Program-made: the position numbers and the translations under genes
Shown: positions 34,227 through 42,147 of the stretch, piece after piece
Numbering within the stretch: position 1 is the stretch's first letter
How the letters are laid out: each line of letters opens with the position of its first letter
The notes under the pieces: generated by a model
The model's database searches: none
Told to the model about the DNA's origin: nothing
What the model saw: the letters and a program-made list of their open reading frames with translations, nothing else
From: an uncultured Lachnospiraceae bacterium
Lineage (GTDB): Bacteria > Bacillota > Clostridia > Lachnospirales > Lachnospiraceae
Reading direction: 5' to 3'
DNA length: 64,000 nt
Assembly: GCA_910577825.1 (NCBI GenBank)
Contig: CAJTOK010000011.1
Location: 6,163 to 70,162 of the forward strand

Positions 34227-35324
34227 ATGGCAAACAAAGCATATAAATTCAGAATATATCCGAACGCCGGGCAAAAGATTTTGTTTGCCAGGACATTTGG
34301 TTGCGTCAGATTTATCTATAATAAAATGCTGTCAGATAAAATTAAGTATTATGAAGAAACCAAACAAAAGCTAAACAATACTCCCGCACAATATAAGGCA
34401 GAATTTGGGTGGCTTAAAGAGGTTGACAGTCTGGCACTTGCCAACGCACAAATGAACCTGCAAAAAGCGTATAACAATTTTTTCAAAAGCCCTAAAGCCG
34501 GATTTCCGAAATTCAAATCAAAACACAAAAACAGAAATTCGTACACTACAAATAACCAAAAGGGTTCTGTATCTATTGAGAACGGCTGTATTAAATTGCC
34601 TAAAATTGGGTTTGTAAAGTTAAAACAACATCGTCAGATACCATCTGGTTATAAATTAAAGTCTGTTACGATAAGCCAAAATCCAAGTGGAAAATATTAT
34701 GCAAGTATTCTGTTTGAGTACGAAAACCAAGTACAAGAACAGGATTTGCATAACTTTTTAGGATTGGATTTTTCAATGCACGAACTATACAAAGACAGTA
34801 ACGGCAATGAACCTGCGTATCCAGGATACTACAGAAATGCCGAGAAAAAGCTGAAACGTGAACAACGTAAATTGTCACTTATGCAGAAAGGCTCTAAAAA
34901 TCGTAATAAACAGCGTATCAGAGTAGCTAAAATGCACGAGAAAGCAGCTAATCAAAGAAAAAATTTTTTGCATAAACAGTCAAGGCAGATAGCCAATGCT
35001 TTTGATTGCGTGTGTATAGAAAATCTTGATATGAAAGCTATGGCACAATGCTTAAATTTTGGTAAGTCTGTTGCTGATAATGGCTGGGGGACATTTGTAA
35101 CATTCTTGCAGTACAAACTTGAAGAATCAGGCAAAAAACTTGTAAAAGTTGATAAATTTTTCGCAAGCAGCCAGACTTGTAGTGTTTGTGGTTACAAAAA
35201 CACGGCAACTAAAAATTTTAGTATTCGTGCATGGGATTGTCCGAAGTGTGGCACTCATCACGACAGGGATATAAATGCCGCAATAAATATCAAAAATGAG
35301 GGTATGCGTATTGTAAACGTATAG
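34227..35324 (+). CDS. tnpB: TnpB RNA-guided nuclease
   Basis: The 365-residue protein has an N-terminal helix-turn-helix-like part (KAYKFRIYPNAGQKILFARTFGCVRFIYNKML) and a split RuvC nuclease. RuvC I Asp lies in FLGLDFS, RuvC II Glu in VCIENLDM and RuvC III Asp in HDRDINAA. The zinc finger CSVC...CPKC lies between II and III. All three catalytic acids are present, so it should be active as an omega-RNA guided nuclease that cuts next to the target-adjacent motif, favouring element retention. The start at 34227 follows AGAGGTG. Codon use differs from the host genes. Confidence 0.93.
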   Translation: MANKAYKFRIYPNAGQKILFARTFGCVRFIYNKMLSDKIKYYEETKQKLNNTPAQYKAEFGWLKEVDSLALANAQMNLQKAYNNFFKSPKAGFPKFKSKHKNRNSYTTNNQKGSVSIENGCIKLPKIGFVKLKQHRQIPSGYKLKSVTISQNPSGKYYASILFEYENQVQEQDLHNFLGLDFSMHELYKDSNGNEPAYPGYYRNAEKKLKREQRKLSLMQKGSKNRNKQRIRVAKMHEKAANQRKNFLHKQSRQIANAFDCVCIENLDMKAMAQCLNFGKSVADNGWGTFVTFLQYKLEESGKKLVKVDKFFASSQTCSVCGYKNTATKNFSIRAWDCPKCGTHHDRDINAAINIKNEGMRIVNV

Positions 35325-35456
35325 CCAATACATAAAAACCGTGGGACACACGGGGTTAGCCCGCTTATGCTTAGTACAATAGTACTATCGAACGAGAACC
35401 GACTGTTAGCTTTATGCTAAAGGAAGCCCTCACCTCTTTAGGTGGGGGAGGATGTC
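35325..35456 (+). ncRNA. Right end of the IS605 element, predicted omega-RNA scaffold
   Basis: TnpB-associated guide RNAs are made from the 3' part of tnpB and the right end of the element. This stretch has a GTGGGACACACGGGG hairpin, a GCTTATGC / GTTAGCTTTATGC region and the terminal CCTCACCT...AGGTGGGGGAG hairpin. The guide would be the bases just beyond the right end (ACAGGGATATACAATA), part of the disrupted permease. The TTAAC left of the insertion would be the target-adjacent motif. The exact transcript limits are not known. Confidence 0.5.
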
Positions 35457-36253
35457 ACAGGGATATACAATATATGGCATGGCAGAGGGCAAAAAAATGA
35501 CTTTCTGCATGCTTCCCATACTGTTCCAGACATGTGATATTTCGCTGCGTGCGCCAAAAGTGCTGTGGCATACAGGCTTTATACTTTTACTGTGTGATGC
35601 CCCTTTCCTTTACCAGAATACACCATATGTAATTATGCGCAGTGGCAGGAAAAAGTGGTGGATTGGGGAATGTATGTATATTTTTGAAGTGGCTTTTATA
35701 TATATGCTTTTTATAACAATAGTAAGTTCTGCTGTATCACTTCCTGTAGCCAGTCTTGAAAATGACTGGGGAGAAGCACTTACGGATTTTTTATATGGCA
35801 CGGATACCATGACAGTTGAACAGCTTCTTGGCAAATACATGCTTGGACTTGGTGAACCAGCCAGGGCTGTACAAATGTTATACCCTTTTGCCAGCCAGGC
35901 ATATACATTTTTTACAGGGCTTGCAAGCTTTTTTATTCTTGGGCTTCTTATTTATCTTATAAACCTTATGCAGAAAAATATTTTATGGGGGCTTGGGTGC
36001 AGCTTTTGTCCTTGTATTTCTTGACCCTGTGCTGTCTTTTTCTGCAAGCAATTTAAAGAAATACTGGCTTCACGCATTTTCACCTGTATGCTGGACAAGC
36101 GTGGAGTGCATAAATATACTGGGAAGCCGCTTTTTTATAAGTATTCCTTTTGTAACAGTAACAAGCCTTGTTGTAATAAGTATTTTAATTATTCTGATAG
36201 CATTGTTTTCAAGGAAAATTATGGTGGAGGCAAGGGAAGGGTGAAAGGTAATT

Positions 36254-36910
36254 ATGATAGAGATAAATAACCTGTCAAAGATTATAGATAAAAATATAAT
36301 TTTAGATGATATTAATATGAAACTTGATTATGGTAAAATATATGGGCTGGTTGGCAGGAACGGGTGCGGAAAAACCATGCTTATGCGCCATATACTTGGA
36401 TTTGTATATAGCACAAAGGGCAGTATTATAATAGATGGCAAAGTTCTTGGAAAGGACATAGATATGCCGGAAAATGTTGGTGCTATTATAGAAAACCCGG
36501 GATTTATCCCAGAGTACCCGGGATTTAAAAACCTTAAAATATTAGCTTCCATAAAAGGGAAGATAAAAAATGATGAGATAAGGGAAGCCATGGAATTAAC
36601 AGGGTTAAACCCTGATGACAAAAAGCATGTAGGAAAATATTCACTGGGCATGAAGCAGCGGCTTGGGATTGCACAGGCGGTAATGGAGAACCTTGGTATT
36701 TTATTATTAGATGAACCTATGAACGGGCTTGATAATGGAGGGGTACAGGAGATACGGAAACTAATTCTTAAAAGGAAAGAGCTGGGGAATTTAATAGTAA
36801 TTGCAAGCCATAATGAAGAAGATATACGTGTACTTTGTGATGAAATATTTTACTTTGATAAGGGAAAGATTATAAATACAAAACAGAATGTGCATGATAA
36901 AAAGGTGTAA
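36254..36910 (+). CDS. ABC transporter ATP-binding protein of the island
   Basis: The 218-residue ATPase has Walker A GRNGCGKT (about residues 34-41), signature YSLGMKQRLGIAQAVM and Walker B LLLDEPMNGLD. It begins nine bases after the permease frame ends and was probably co-translated with it. Its fold and size match the ATPase of ABC-2 exporters involved in antimicrobial peptide immunity or export. As both permeases are needed, and one is broken, the complex may no longer work. A terminator overlaps the stop codon. Confidence 0.88.
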   Translation: MIEINNLSKIIDKNIILDDINMKLDYGKIYGLVGRNGCGKTMLMRHILGFVYSTKGSIIIDGKVLGKDIDMPENVGAIIENPGFIPEYPGFKNLKILASIKGKIKNDEIREAMELTGLNPDDKKHVGKYSLGMKQRLGIAQAVMENLGILLLDEPMNGLDNGGVQEIRKLILKRKELGNLIVIASHNEEDIRVLCDEIFYFDKGKIINTKQNVHDKKV

Positions 36911-36930
36911 ATGGGTTTATGCCTTTTTTT
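36899..36930 (+). terminator. Terminator overlapping the ABC ATPase stop codon
   Basis: AAAAAGGTGTAAA (36899-36911) pairs with TTTATGCCTTTTT (36916-36928) around TGGG, with two wobble pairs; T-run follows. Confidence 0.7.
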
Positions 36931-36944
36931 AAGTCTTACACAGT

Positions 36945-36973
36945 TTGACTTGTAACACCAAATAATGTATACT
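36945..36973 (+). promoter_or_regulatory. Promoter of gpmI
   Basis: TTGACT (36945-36950), 17 bases, TATACT (36968-36973). Confidence 0.8.
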
Positions 36974-37023
36974 TTTTATCTAAAGGGAACAGTTAATTAA
37001 GTATATATAGAAAGGATATTGTT

Positions 37024-38568
37024 ATGAGTAAAAAACCAGTTGTTTTAATGGTACTTGACGGATATGGACTGAATGACAGGACAGAGGGGAATGCTATTGC
37101 ACAGGCAGATACACCTGTTATGGACAAGCTTATGGCGGAATGCCCGTTCCAGAAGGGCAATGCAAGCGGGCTTGCTGTAGGGCTTCCTGACGGCCAGATG
37201 GGCAATTCGGAAGTGGGGCATATGAATATTGGCGCAGGCCGCATTATTTACCAGGAGCTTACACGTATTACAAAAGCTATTGAAGAGGGTACATTCTTTG
37301 AGAATAAGGCACTTCTTTCTGCAATAGATAATGTTAAAAAGAATAATTCAGACCTGCATTTGTACGGGCTTTTATCAGATGGCGGCGTGCACAGCCATAA
37401 TACACATCTTTACGGGCTTTTAGAGCTTGCGAAGAGAAATGGTGTAGAGAATGTATTTATACACACATTCCTTGACGGGCGTGACACACCTCCTGCATCA
37501 GGCAAGGGCTTTATTGAAGAGCTCCAGGCTAAAATTGATGAGATTGGCACAGGTAAGATTGCAAGTGTACATGGGCGTTATTATGCAATGGACAGGGATA
37601 ATAACTGGGACCGTGTTGAAAAGGCATATAATGCACTTGTAAAGGGAGAGGGCATCATGGCTTCTGATGCTGCGCAGGCAGTTGCAGATTCTTATGCGGA
37701 AGGCATTAATGATGAATTTGTTGTTCCTACAGTTATTACTGAAGATGGAAAGGCAGTTGCCACAATTAAGCCAGATGATTCCATTATATTCTTTAACTTC
37801 CGTCCTGACAGGGCAAGGGAGATTACACGTACATTCTGCAATGAAAGTTTTGATAAGTTTGAACGTGCTAACGGTTTTATGCCGCTTACGTATATATGTT
37901 TTACAGATTATGATGAAACAATAGGCAATAAGCAGGTTGCATTTGAGAAAGAAAGCATTACAAATACTTTTGGTGAATTTCTTGCTGCTAATGGCAAGAC
38001 ACAGCTGCGCCTTGCTGAAACTGAGAAGTATGCACATGTAACATTTTTCTTTAATGGCGGCATAGAAGAACCTAATAAAGACGAGGAGCGTTCCCTTGTT
38101 AAATCACCAGATGTAGCAACTTATGACTTAAAGCCTGAAATGAGTGCGCCTGAGGTTGGCAAAAGGCTTGATGCTGCGATAACATCAGGCAAATATGACG
38201 TTATTGTCATTAACTTTGCAAATCCTGACATGGTAGGGCATACAGGTGTAATATCTGCTGCAATAAAGGCTGTTGAGCGTATTGACCAGTGTGTGGGCTC
38301 TGCTGTTGAAGCAATAAAGAAAGTGGATGGTGTACTGTTTATCTGTGCAGACCACGGCAATGCAGAACAGATGATTGATTATGAAACAGGTATCCCGTTT
38401 ACAGCACATACAACTAACCCTGTGCCATTTATCCTTGTAAATTATGATGAAAATTATACACTCCGTGAAGGCGGCTGCCTTGCTGATATAGCACCAACGC
38501 TTATTGAGATTATGGGGCTTAAACAGCCAGAGGAAATGACAGGCAAATCACTTCTTATAAGAAAGTAG
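37024..38568 (+). CDS. gpmI: Phosphoglycerate mutase, 2,3-bisphosphoglycerate-independent
   Basis: The enzyme interconverts 3- and 2-phosphoglycerate in glycolysis through a phosphoserine and two metal ions. The metal site and catalytic Ser are in MLDGYGL (D) and MGNSEVGHMNIGAGR (about 58-72, Ser). Later metal ligands are in FNFRPDRAREITR, FNFANPDMVGHTG and CADHGNAEQM. The 514-residue length is standard. AGAAAGGAT precedes the start. A single promoter serves it, and the SUKH-like gene follows 15 bases later, probably in one transcript. Confidence 0.96.
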   Translation: MSKKPVVLMVLDGYGLNDRTEGNAIAQADTPVMDKLMAECPFQKGNASGLAVGLPDGQMGNSEVGHMNIGAGRIIYQELTRITKAIEEGTFFENKALLSAIDNVKKNNSDLHLYGLLSDGGVHSHNTHLYGLLELAKRNGVENVFIHTFLDGRDTPPASGKGFIEELQAKIDEIGTGKIASVHGRYYAMDRDNNWDRVEKAYNALVKGEGIMASDAAQAVADSYAEGINDEFVVPTVITEDGKAVATIKPDDSIIFFNFRPDRAREITRTFCNESFDKFERANGFMPLTYICFTDYDETIGNKQVAFEKESITNTFGEFLAANGKTQLRLAETEKYAHVTFFFNGGIEEPNKDEERSLVKSPDVATYDLKPEMSAPEVGKRLDAAITSGKYDVIVINFANPDMVGHTGVISAAIKAVERIDQCVGSAVEAIKKVDGVLFICADHGNAEQMIDYETGIPFTAHTTNPVPFILVNYDENYTLREGGCLADIAPTLIEIMGLKQPEEMTGKSLLIRK

Positions 38569-38583
38569 TTACGGGGTATACAG

Positions 38584-39255
38584 ATGCCAGAGTTTTGGGA
38601 TTTAATTAAAACACTTTTTGCTGTTAGCAGGCTGCATGGCTGTACAAGTGAAGAAGTTAATGCTTTAAAGCAGAGGTTTGGCCAGATACCGCAGGCAGTG
38701 GAAGAGTTTTACCTTACTGCAGGACGTACAAAAGAGTTCCAGGATGGCCAGGATAAATTTATCCTGCCAGAACATTATAAAAATTACAGCTGGCTGGAAC
38801 AAGTTGATGGCTTAGTCCTTCTTGAAGAAAACCAGGGGTGCTGTGAGGCATATATAAAGAAAGAGGATTTGGCACTGCCTGACCCTCCTGTGTATGTTTC
38901 ATGGGAAGACGGGGAAGCAGCATTATGTGCAGCATCAGCAAGCGGGTTTCTAATGGCAGCACTTGCATATGAAGCGGCGTTTACATTTGAATATGCCCCT
39001 GAAGATTTTTATTATGTAGACGGGGAAGATATAGAAGAATTTAAATCAAGGCTTAAACAGTACCCGTTTAAAATGCAGAGATGGCTGTGTGATACAGAAA
39101 TTACATTTTACAGCAATGACCCCTGTAACCTTGTGGCTGCCCTTTATTCAGAAAGCATAGAAGATGACGGGCTGCAGCTGGTTTATGGTGCTGTAACTAA
39201 AGAAGCTTACATTAAGCTGGAGAGGGCACTTGAAGGTGTCTGTGGATCATTCTGA
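38584..39255 (+). CDS. SUKH-like (SMI1/KNR4-type) protein
   Basis: A 223-residue acidic soluble protein. Residues 20-45 read SEEVNALKQRFGQIPQAVEEFYLTAGRT, followed by LPEHYKNYSWLEQVDGLVLLEENQG and YVSWEDGE, which fits the SUKH fold. Such proteins are often immunity proteins, but no toxin is found near. It follows gpmI by 15 bases with a GGGGTA site, so it seems to ride on that operon. The assignment is by pattern; an unrelated fold is possible. Confidence 0.6.
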   Translation: MPEFWDLIKTLFAVSRLHGCTSEEVNALKQRFGQIPQAVEEFYLTAGRTKEFQDGQDKFILPEHYKNYSWLEQVDGLVLLEENQGCCEAYIKKEDLALPDPPVYVSWEDGEAALCAASASGFLMAALAYEAAFTFEYAPEDFYYVDGEDIEEFKSRLKQYPFKMQRWLCDTEITFYSNDPCNLVAALYSESIEDDGLQLVYGAVTKEAYIKLERALEGVCGSF

Positions 39256-39279
39256 TATTTTATGGCATATAATTTAAAA

Positions 39280-39303
39280 AGCCCTGGCAGGACTGCCAGG
39301 GCT
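39280..39303. terminator. Bidirectional terminator between the SUKH-like and chemoreceptor genes
   Basis: AGCCCTGGCAG (39280-39290) and CTGCCAGGGCT (39293-39303) are perfect arms around a two-base gap, with an A-run on the left for the minus-strand gene. Confidence 0.75.
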
Positions 39304-39313
39304 TCTGGCTGTA

Positions 39314-40675
39314 TTATCCTGCAATCTGGATAATTTTTTCCATATCTGCAATCAGTTTTCTGGAATAATCTTTAGCTTCAGCATAAATCTGTCCTGCTGT
39401 ATAGTAATCGCCGTTTTCTATTGAGTTTATAACTTTAGCCCCGTACCCATGGAACTTCTTATGTTTTGTGCCAAGTTCAATCCATATTGGCAGTACGCCT
39501 GGTATCTTTGGCACAAGTGCATTGTAAAAATGCCCGAAACCACATTTGCATGGGTCAAGCTGTAATGGCAGGACTGACTGTTCCCTTATCATCTTTTCAA
39601 GATTGTTAAGCCATGTGTTATGTGCTGTAATGGCATTATCCATATATTTTATAAATTCACTGTTTTCCATATGGTAAAATGCGTCATCAGACATAGTACC
39701 CATCTGCTTTACTGTTTCATCAAGTGTTTTTTCTATATCTGCTACAGGCTCTGCTGATTTTTTAAGTTCATGTTCCACTTCACGCATAAAACCTGTACTG
39801 TCCATAAGCTGGTTTTCCATTTCTGCCATTGTACTGGTTATTTCCTCACTTACAGCAGCAATGGAACTGACAGCTTCGTTAATTTCAGAAATATGTTTTT
39901 TATTGTCATTATTCAGTTCCCATACCTGCCCAATCCTGTCTGTTACATTATTAAGGGCATCAATGGTTTCACTGGTACTTTCCTTGCTTTTATGTGAGGC
40001 ATTTTTGATTTCTTCAATAAAACTTTCAATAGTACCTGTAAGCTTTTGTGTTTCTTCCGCAAGGCTGCGGATTTCAGTGGCTACAACAGCAAAGCCTTTT
40101 CCTGCCTCCCCTGCTTTTGCCGCCTCTATAGAAGCATTTAAAGCCAGCAGGTTTGTCTGTAAAGATATGGTATCAATTCCTGCAATAAGCCCCGCCATAT
40201 GGTTAATAATTTCTATAAGCTGCTCCATATCATTTTGCATTTCTTTAGAATCTTCGATAGTCTGGCCGGCAAGGTTCTTTATTATTGTAAGTTCTTCCTG
40301 GCTCTGGCCTGTTTTTTTATGTACTTCTTCAGTTTTAGAAGAAATTTCAATAATTGTATTAGTTAATTCTTCATGCCTGCTGTTTGTATGGCCGGGCAAG
40401 CTTGAACCGCTTGATGAGCCAAAAATAATTTCTGCTGCTTTTGAAACTTTATTGCAGATATTATTAATTTTCATAGTCTGGTGGTGCATTATTAAATCAA
40501 GTGAACTTATCTGCATAACTGCCTTAATATTCTTTTCAAAAACCTCCGCAAACTGTTTCCTGCCGTCAGACAGCCGGTGGTAAATACCATTAAGCGCAGG
40601 TACTTTTGTATAATCAGTTTCTTTTAGTTCTGAAATTTCTTTTAACAATATGTTTCTTTTGCTTCTTAACCGCAT
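39314..40675 (-). CDS. Soluble methyl-accepting chemotaxis protein with CZB domain
   Basis: The 453-residue protein lacks membrane helices. A central MCP signalling domain (about 120-330; SLQTNLLALNASIEAAKAGEAGKGFAVVATEIRSLAEET is the highly conserved hairpin tip) is followed by a C-terminal CZB domain (about 340-453). The zinc ligands are apparent: His in AHNTWLNNL, Cys in CKCGFGHFYNAL, His in KKFHGYGAKV. Cytoplasmic CZB receptors respond to hypochlorous acid or zinc. GGAGG is well placed. No chemotaxis cluster is present in the window, so it couples to CheA elsewhere. Confidence 0.9.
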   Translation of the reverse strand: MRLRSKRNILLKEISELKETDYTKVPALNGIYHRLSDGRKQFAEVFEKNIKAVMQISSLDLIMHHQTMKINNICNKVSKAAEIIFGSSSGSSLPGHTNSRHEELTNTIIEISSKTEEVHKKTGQSQEELTIIKNLAGQTIEDSKEMQNDMEQLIEIINHMAGLIAGIDTISLQTNLLALNASIEAAKAGEAGKGFAVVATEIRSLAEETQKLTGTIESFIEEIKNASHKSKESTSETIDALNNVTDRIGQVWELNNDNKKHISEINEAVSSIAAVSEEITSTMAEMENQLMDSTGFMREVEHELKKSAEPVADIEKTLDETVKQMGTMSDDAFYHMENSEFIKYMDNAITAHNTWLNNLEKMIREQSVLPLQLDPCKCGFGHFYNALVPKIPGVLPIWIELGTKHKKFHGYGAKVINSIENGDYYTAGQIYAEAKDYSRKLIADMEKIIQIAG

Positions 40676-40872
40676 ACTTTACCTCCAGATTTAACAGGCA
40701 GCATAACCACCAATATGTTTTATTGCAATAATAAACGATATTTCCCGTTTTTGCAACATTTTTATACATAAATTACATGTACATTTAATAAATATATTAT
40801 ATATTTTTTTATACTATAATTAAATCTGAAATGTTTTCCAGTAAAACTATGGGGTTTGCAGGCTTTTATCTA

Positions 40873-41181
40873 CTATATTCCTAACTGTTCTGTTATTTCT
40901 TTTAATTTGTTCCAGTCGGATATATATTTTTCAAGTATTTTAGTGCCTTCTTTTGTTATCTGGTAATATTTTCTTTTAGGCCCGTTAGATTCCTCACCAA
41001 AATATGAAACTGCAGCGCCTTCTTTTTTTAACCTTCTTAGAATTGCATAAAATGTACTATCATTAACTTCAGGGAATATAACTTTCATTTCCCTCATTAA
41101 ATTGTATCCATAATAATTTTTCTGGGATAATTTGTGTAATAAACACATTTCCAGAACACCTTTTTTAATTTGTGCATCCAT
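40873..41181 (-). CDS. PadR-family transcriptional regulator
   Basis: The 102-residue winged helix matches PadR: MDAQIKKGVLEMCLLHKLSQKNYYGYNLMREM, then STFYAILRRLKKEGAAVSY and RKYYQITKEGTKILEKYIS. Its start overlaps the end of the preceding minus-strand gene by 17 bases, so it is translated after it. PadR proteins act with a HAAS-type membrane protein in many Firmicutes; a GGGGC site lies just before the start. The usual order is regulator first, which is reversed here. Confidence 0.9.
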   Translation of the reverse strand: MDAQIKKGVLEMCLLHKLSQKNYYGYNLMREMKVIFPEVNDSTFYAILRRLKKEGAAVSYFGEESNGPKRKYYQITKEGTKILEKYISDWNKLKEITEQLGI

Positions 41182-41968
41182 TTTGTCTGCCCCTTTCTTT
41201 TATAGCTATATACAGCCAGTAAATAAACAGGACAGGAATACAGGACAGGTAAGGAGTGAAAATAAATTCCATATTGTCTGTTGTTTCTAAATTTTTTAGA
41301 AATGCTGCATATAATAACAGGCTGTTTATTATTGATATACTTTGTATAACAGTAAAGAACATATAAATACTGCCATCAAGCATTTTCTTTAAAAATAATA
41401 TTGCTGATATAAATAAAACAGCTAAAGCAGAATAAATTATAACAGTTATAATCCTGCCCAGGGATGCAGCAGGTTCTTTGCCTGCAATGCCTGGCACTAT
41501 AATGTATGAAAGCAGCTGTAATAAAATAAATAATATAAATATAAAGGACTGGCTTTTAATAAATGTATTTTTCTTCTGTCTGGTAATTTCAAGGACATCC
41601 AGCAAACAGTTATTGCCAGCAAGAAACCAGATAATAACAGAACTGCATGCCACAAGTATATAGGAAGCAGTATCTGGCGGAAGAAAGGCAAAGGACAGGA
41701 AAGCCGCCAGTGTACACGCTGCCAGTAAAAGTTTTTTAATTATTACAAGCATATTTCTTCTAATGCTTCCATTGCCTGTTTCTTTAAGAAGTTCCTTTGC
41801 AAATGCTGCAGGGCTTCCATATTCTTTAATTATCTCTGTGTCTGGCCTGCCTTCATTATGTGCAGATTCAAAATGTGTGTTTAATTCTTCAAGTGTATCC
41901 TGGATTTCTGAAGAAGTAAAGTGGAACAGCATTGCATTCTTGATATTAAGCAGATATTTTTCTTTCAT
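41165..41968 (-). CDS. HAAS-domain membrane protein
   Basis: An N-terminal signature (MKEKYLLNIKNAMLFHFTSSEIQDTLEELNTHFESAHNEGRPDTEIIKEYGSP, about 1-55) is the HAAS/DUF1700 prefix domain. Seven or so membrane segments follow (about 70-260). Such proteins work with PadR regulators to sense envelope or drug stress and often bind the regulator. It is the first gene of the HAAS-PadR pair and is preceded by a palindrome. The region is small and self-contained. Confidence 0.75.
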   Translation of the reverse strand: MKEKYLLNIKNAMLFHFTSSEIQDTLEELNTHFESAHNEGRPDTEIIKEYGSPAAFAKELLKETGNGSIRRNMLVIIKKLLLAACTLAAFLSFAFLPPDTASYILVACSSVIIWFLAGNNCLLDVLEITRQKKNTFIKSQSFIFILFILLQLLSYIIVPGIAGKEPAASLGRIITVIIYSALAVLFISAILFLKKMLDGSIYMFFTVIQSISIINSLLLYAAFLKNLETTDNMEFIFTPYLSCIPVLFIYWLYIAIKERGRQNGCTN

Positions 41969-41997
41969 AAGATTACCCCCTTCTATAAGCTATGTTT

Positions 41998-42014
41998 ATA
42001 AGTTATATACTTAT
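41998..42014. promoter_or_regulatory. Putative PadR operator
   Basis: ATAAGT-TATAT-ACTTAT is a 17-base inverted repeat 30-46 bases before the HAAS start codon on the minus strand, a likely binding site for the PadR protein of this pair. Confidence 0.5.
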
Positions 42015-42069
42015 TATAACAACTATTATTCAAAAGTCAATAGTTTTAAACAATAGATATATAATTTGC

Positions 42070-42105
42070 CATAAAAAATACAGCCAGGTATATTTTGCCT
42101 GGCTG
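42070..42105 (-). terminator. Terminator of the glutamine synthetase gene
   Basis: CAGCCAGG (42081-42088) and CCTGGCTG (42098-42105) flank a loop; on the minus strand the T-rich ATTTTTTATGG follows. Confidence 0.8.
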
Positions 42106-42147
42106 CATATAAATTTTAATATTATAAAATAAGCTGTTAAAAAGGTT

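Larger units (their letters stand above)
33677..35456 (+). mobile_element. IS200/IS605-family element with tnpA and tnpB
   Basis: The element carries a Y1 HUH transposase gene and a TnpB gene. There is no terminal inverted repeat or target duplication, as usual in this family. Each end has an imperfect hairpin: 33693-33716 (TCCCCCACT...) at the left and about 35427-35449 (CCTCACCT...AGGTGGGGGAG) at the right. The boundaries are set from the interrupted permease frame: insertion after TTAAC (33672-33676) and end at or within two bases of 35456. A pair of boundaries one base left and two bases right would also keep the frame. Confidence 0.8.
33558..36244 (+). pseudogene. Second ABC-2 permease gene, split by IS200/IS605 and frameshifted
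   Basis: ATG 33558 overlaps the first permease by 14 bases and reads 40 residues (METFKSAAAFSFCN, ending FTLFIIIEYL) before the IS. After the element, the frame resumes at 35457 and reads GYTIYGMAEGKKMTFCM and further membrane segments. Removing a segment of about 1780 bases after TTAAC rejoins the two parts without shift (E-Y-L-T-Q-G-Y). A second lesion follows: near 35975 the frame changes, and the +1 frame carries on GAAFVLVFLDPVLSFSA to the stop at 36244. One extra A in AAAAA (35973-35977) would explain it. The transporter is therefore probably inactive. Confidence 0.8.

Noticed and set aside
35452..36024. Separate permease gene starting at ATG 35452
   Set aside because: The ATG is the end of the IS605 element, without a ribosome site; the frame is the tail of the gene begun at 33558.
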